Source: Bacteroidales bacterium UBA1035 (GTDB lineage: Bacteria > Bacteroidota > Bacteroidia > Bacteroidales > Dysgonomonadaceae). Taken from it: a stretch of DNA of 14,423 bases. A program made the position numbers and the translations under genes. Under the pieces are notes generated by a model that made no database searches, was not told the origin of the DNA, and saw only the letters and a list, made by a program, of their open reading frames with translations. Of this stretch, positions 14,169 to 14,423 are shown piece by piece. The DNA is taken from the NCBI GenBank assembly GCA_002316835.1, contig DCEG01000082.1, positions 3,248 to 17,670 of the forward strand, given 5' to 3'. How positions within the stretch are numbered: the first letter of the stretch is position 1; each line of letters opens with the position of its first letter.

Positions 14169-14423
14169 TTAGACATGATGAAATTCAATAGCTATTGGGC
14201 TTATTTGGAAGTCGGGGCGCTTTGGTTCACGTGTACAAAACGCTTCCTGAAACTCTGTTTTCTCTATTTTGTGCGTATGAAATGCTTCCCGCGGGTGCGG
14301 ATTAGCTTCTTCACTTGTGAAAAGTGCTTTCCGCGGGTGAGGTTTGTGTTTTCTACTTGTCGGAATGGCTTCCCGTAGTAGCGGATTTGCTTTTACACTC
14401 GTACGAAAGGCTTCCCGTAACTC
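14169..14423 (-). CDS. Partial ORF encoding 14-residue tandem repeats (C-terminal end, start outside window)
   Basis: On minus, the frame beginning at the window edge (14423) is open for 84 codons to a TAA at 14169-14171. The DNA has an exact 42-base period (GCTT anchors at 14242, 14284, 14326, 14368, 14410), so the protein is a 14-residue repeat with consensus REAFxTSxxANPHP. Five units are visible, the last two diverged, then a unique tail ending IEFHHV. Ala of the repeat is GCC, GCC, GCA, GCA, GCG and Thr is ACG, ACA, ACA, ACG, ACA: only silent changes, which supports translation of this strand. No start is visible. The family is not recognised. It lies directly upstream of DUF6261 on the same strand. 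Confidence 0.5.
   Translation of the reverse strand, partial: ELREAFRTSVKANPLLREAIPTSRKHKPHPRKALFTSEEANPHPREAFHTHKIEKTEFQEAFCTREPKRPDFQISPIAIEFHHV
14200..14423. repeat. 42-base tandem repeat array, about five units, running off the window edge
   Basis: Five degenerate units with exact 42-base spacing and no indels, sharing CTTCCCG-type cores and (T)CACTTGT-like stretches on plus. Units nearest the right edge are best conserved and the leftmost is most diverged. There are no unique spacers, so this is not a CRISPR array. Confidence 0.85.

Noticed and set aside
13806..14378. A 190-codon plus-strand reading frame that also contains a 14-residue repeat (KCFPRVR-like)
   Set aside because: It runs antisense through most of DUF6261, is rich in Cys/Phe as antisense frames often are, and stops in the fourth repeat unit, whereas the minus frame stays open.
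14200..14423. CRISPR array
   Set aside because: The repeats are directly tandem with no spacers and diverge along the whole unit.

Overview
The window looks like chromosomal DNA of a member of the Bacteroidota, most likely order Bacteroidales (a Dysgonomonadaceae-like relative is my guess). Reasons: promoters of the TAnnTTTG type, starts with little or no Shine-Dalgarno sequence, short lipoproteins with Bacteroidales-style lipoboxes, a PorT-type outer-membrane barrel, a secreted GH2 beta-galactosidase, and families seen mainly in this phylum (DUF6132, DUF6261). Base composition is moderately AT-rich by eye. I see no rRNA, tRNA or CRISPR array.

Left part (1-4893), plus strand: a small coiled-coil lipoprotein; a secreted protein with four LysM repeats fused to a periplasmic-binding-protein-like domain, abutting an outer-membrane beta-barrel gene; then a compact four-gene unit (ArsR/SmtB-type repressor, DUF6132 small membrane protein, lipoprotein thioredoxin, DUF302 protein). 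That unit has a clear SmtB-type operator palindrome in front and a hairpin terminator behind, and reads as a self-contained stress cassette with a thiol/redox flavour.

Middle (4894-12104): minus-strand beta-galactosidase and a YegS-type lipid kinase. Divergent from the kinase are plus-strand genes for a HAD phosphatase, a sodium:solute symporter of unknown substrate, and the essential ribosome-assembly GTPase YihA/EngB (ysxC). These are ordinary housekeeping or metabolic genes. There are repeat structures in front of lacZ and around the HAD promoter.

Right part (12105-14423) is accessory. A REP-associated tyrosine transposase (RAYT) gene sits between two REP-like palindromic elements, and a third copy lies beyond a tiny orphan ORF, so two genes are bracketed by three related elements. 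The elements show a compensatory base-pair change, an inverted 35-bp match flanking the RAYT, and insertions that keep the hairpins. Further right are a DUF6261 gene with a perfect-palindrome terminator and, running off the edge, an exact 42-bp tandem repeat. Its minus strand is open across all five units and encodes a 14-residue repeat, with silent third-position changes in the conserved Ala and Thr codons. I consider this edge ORF and the RAYT/REP cluster the most interesting parts of the window.
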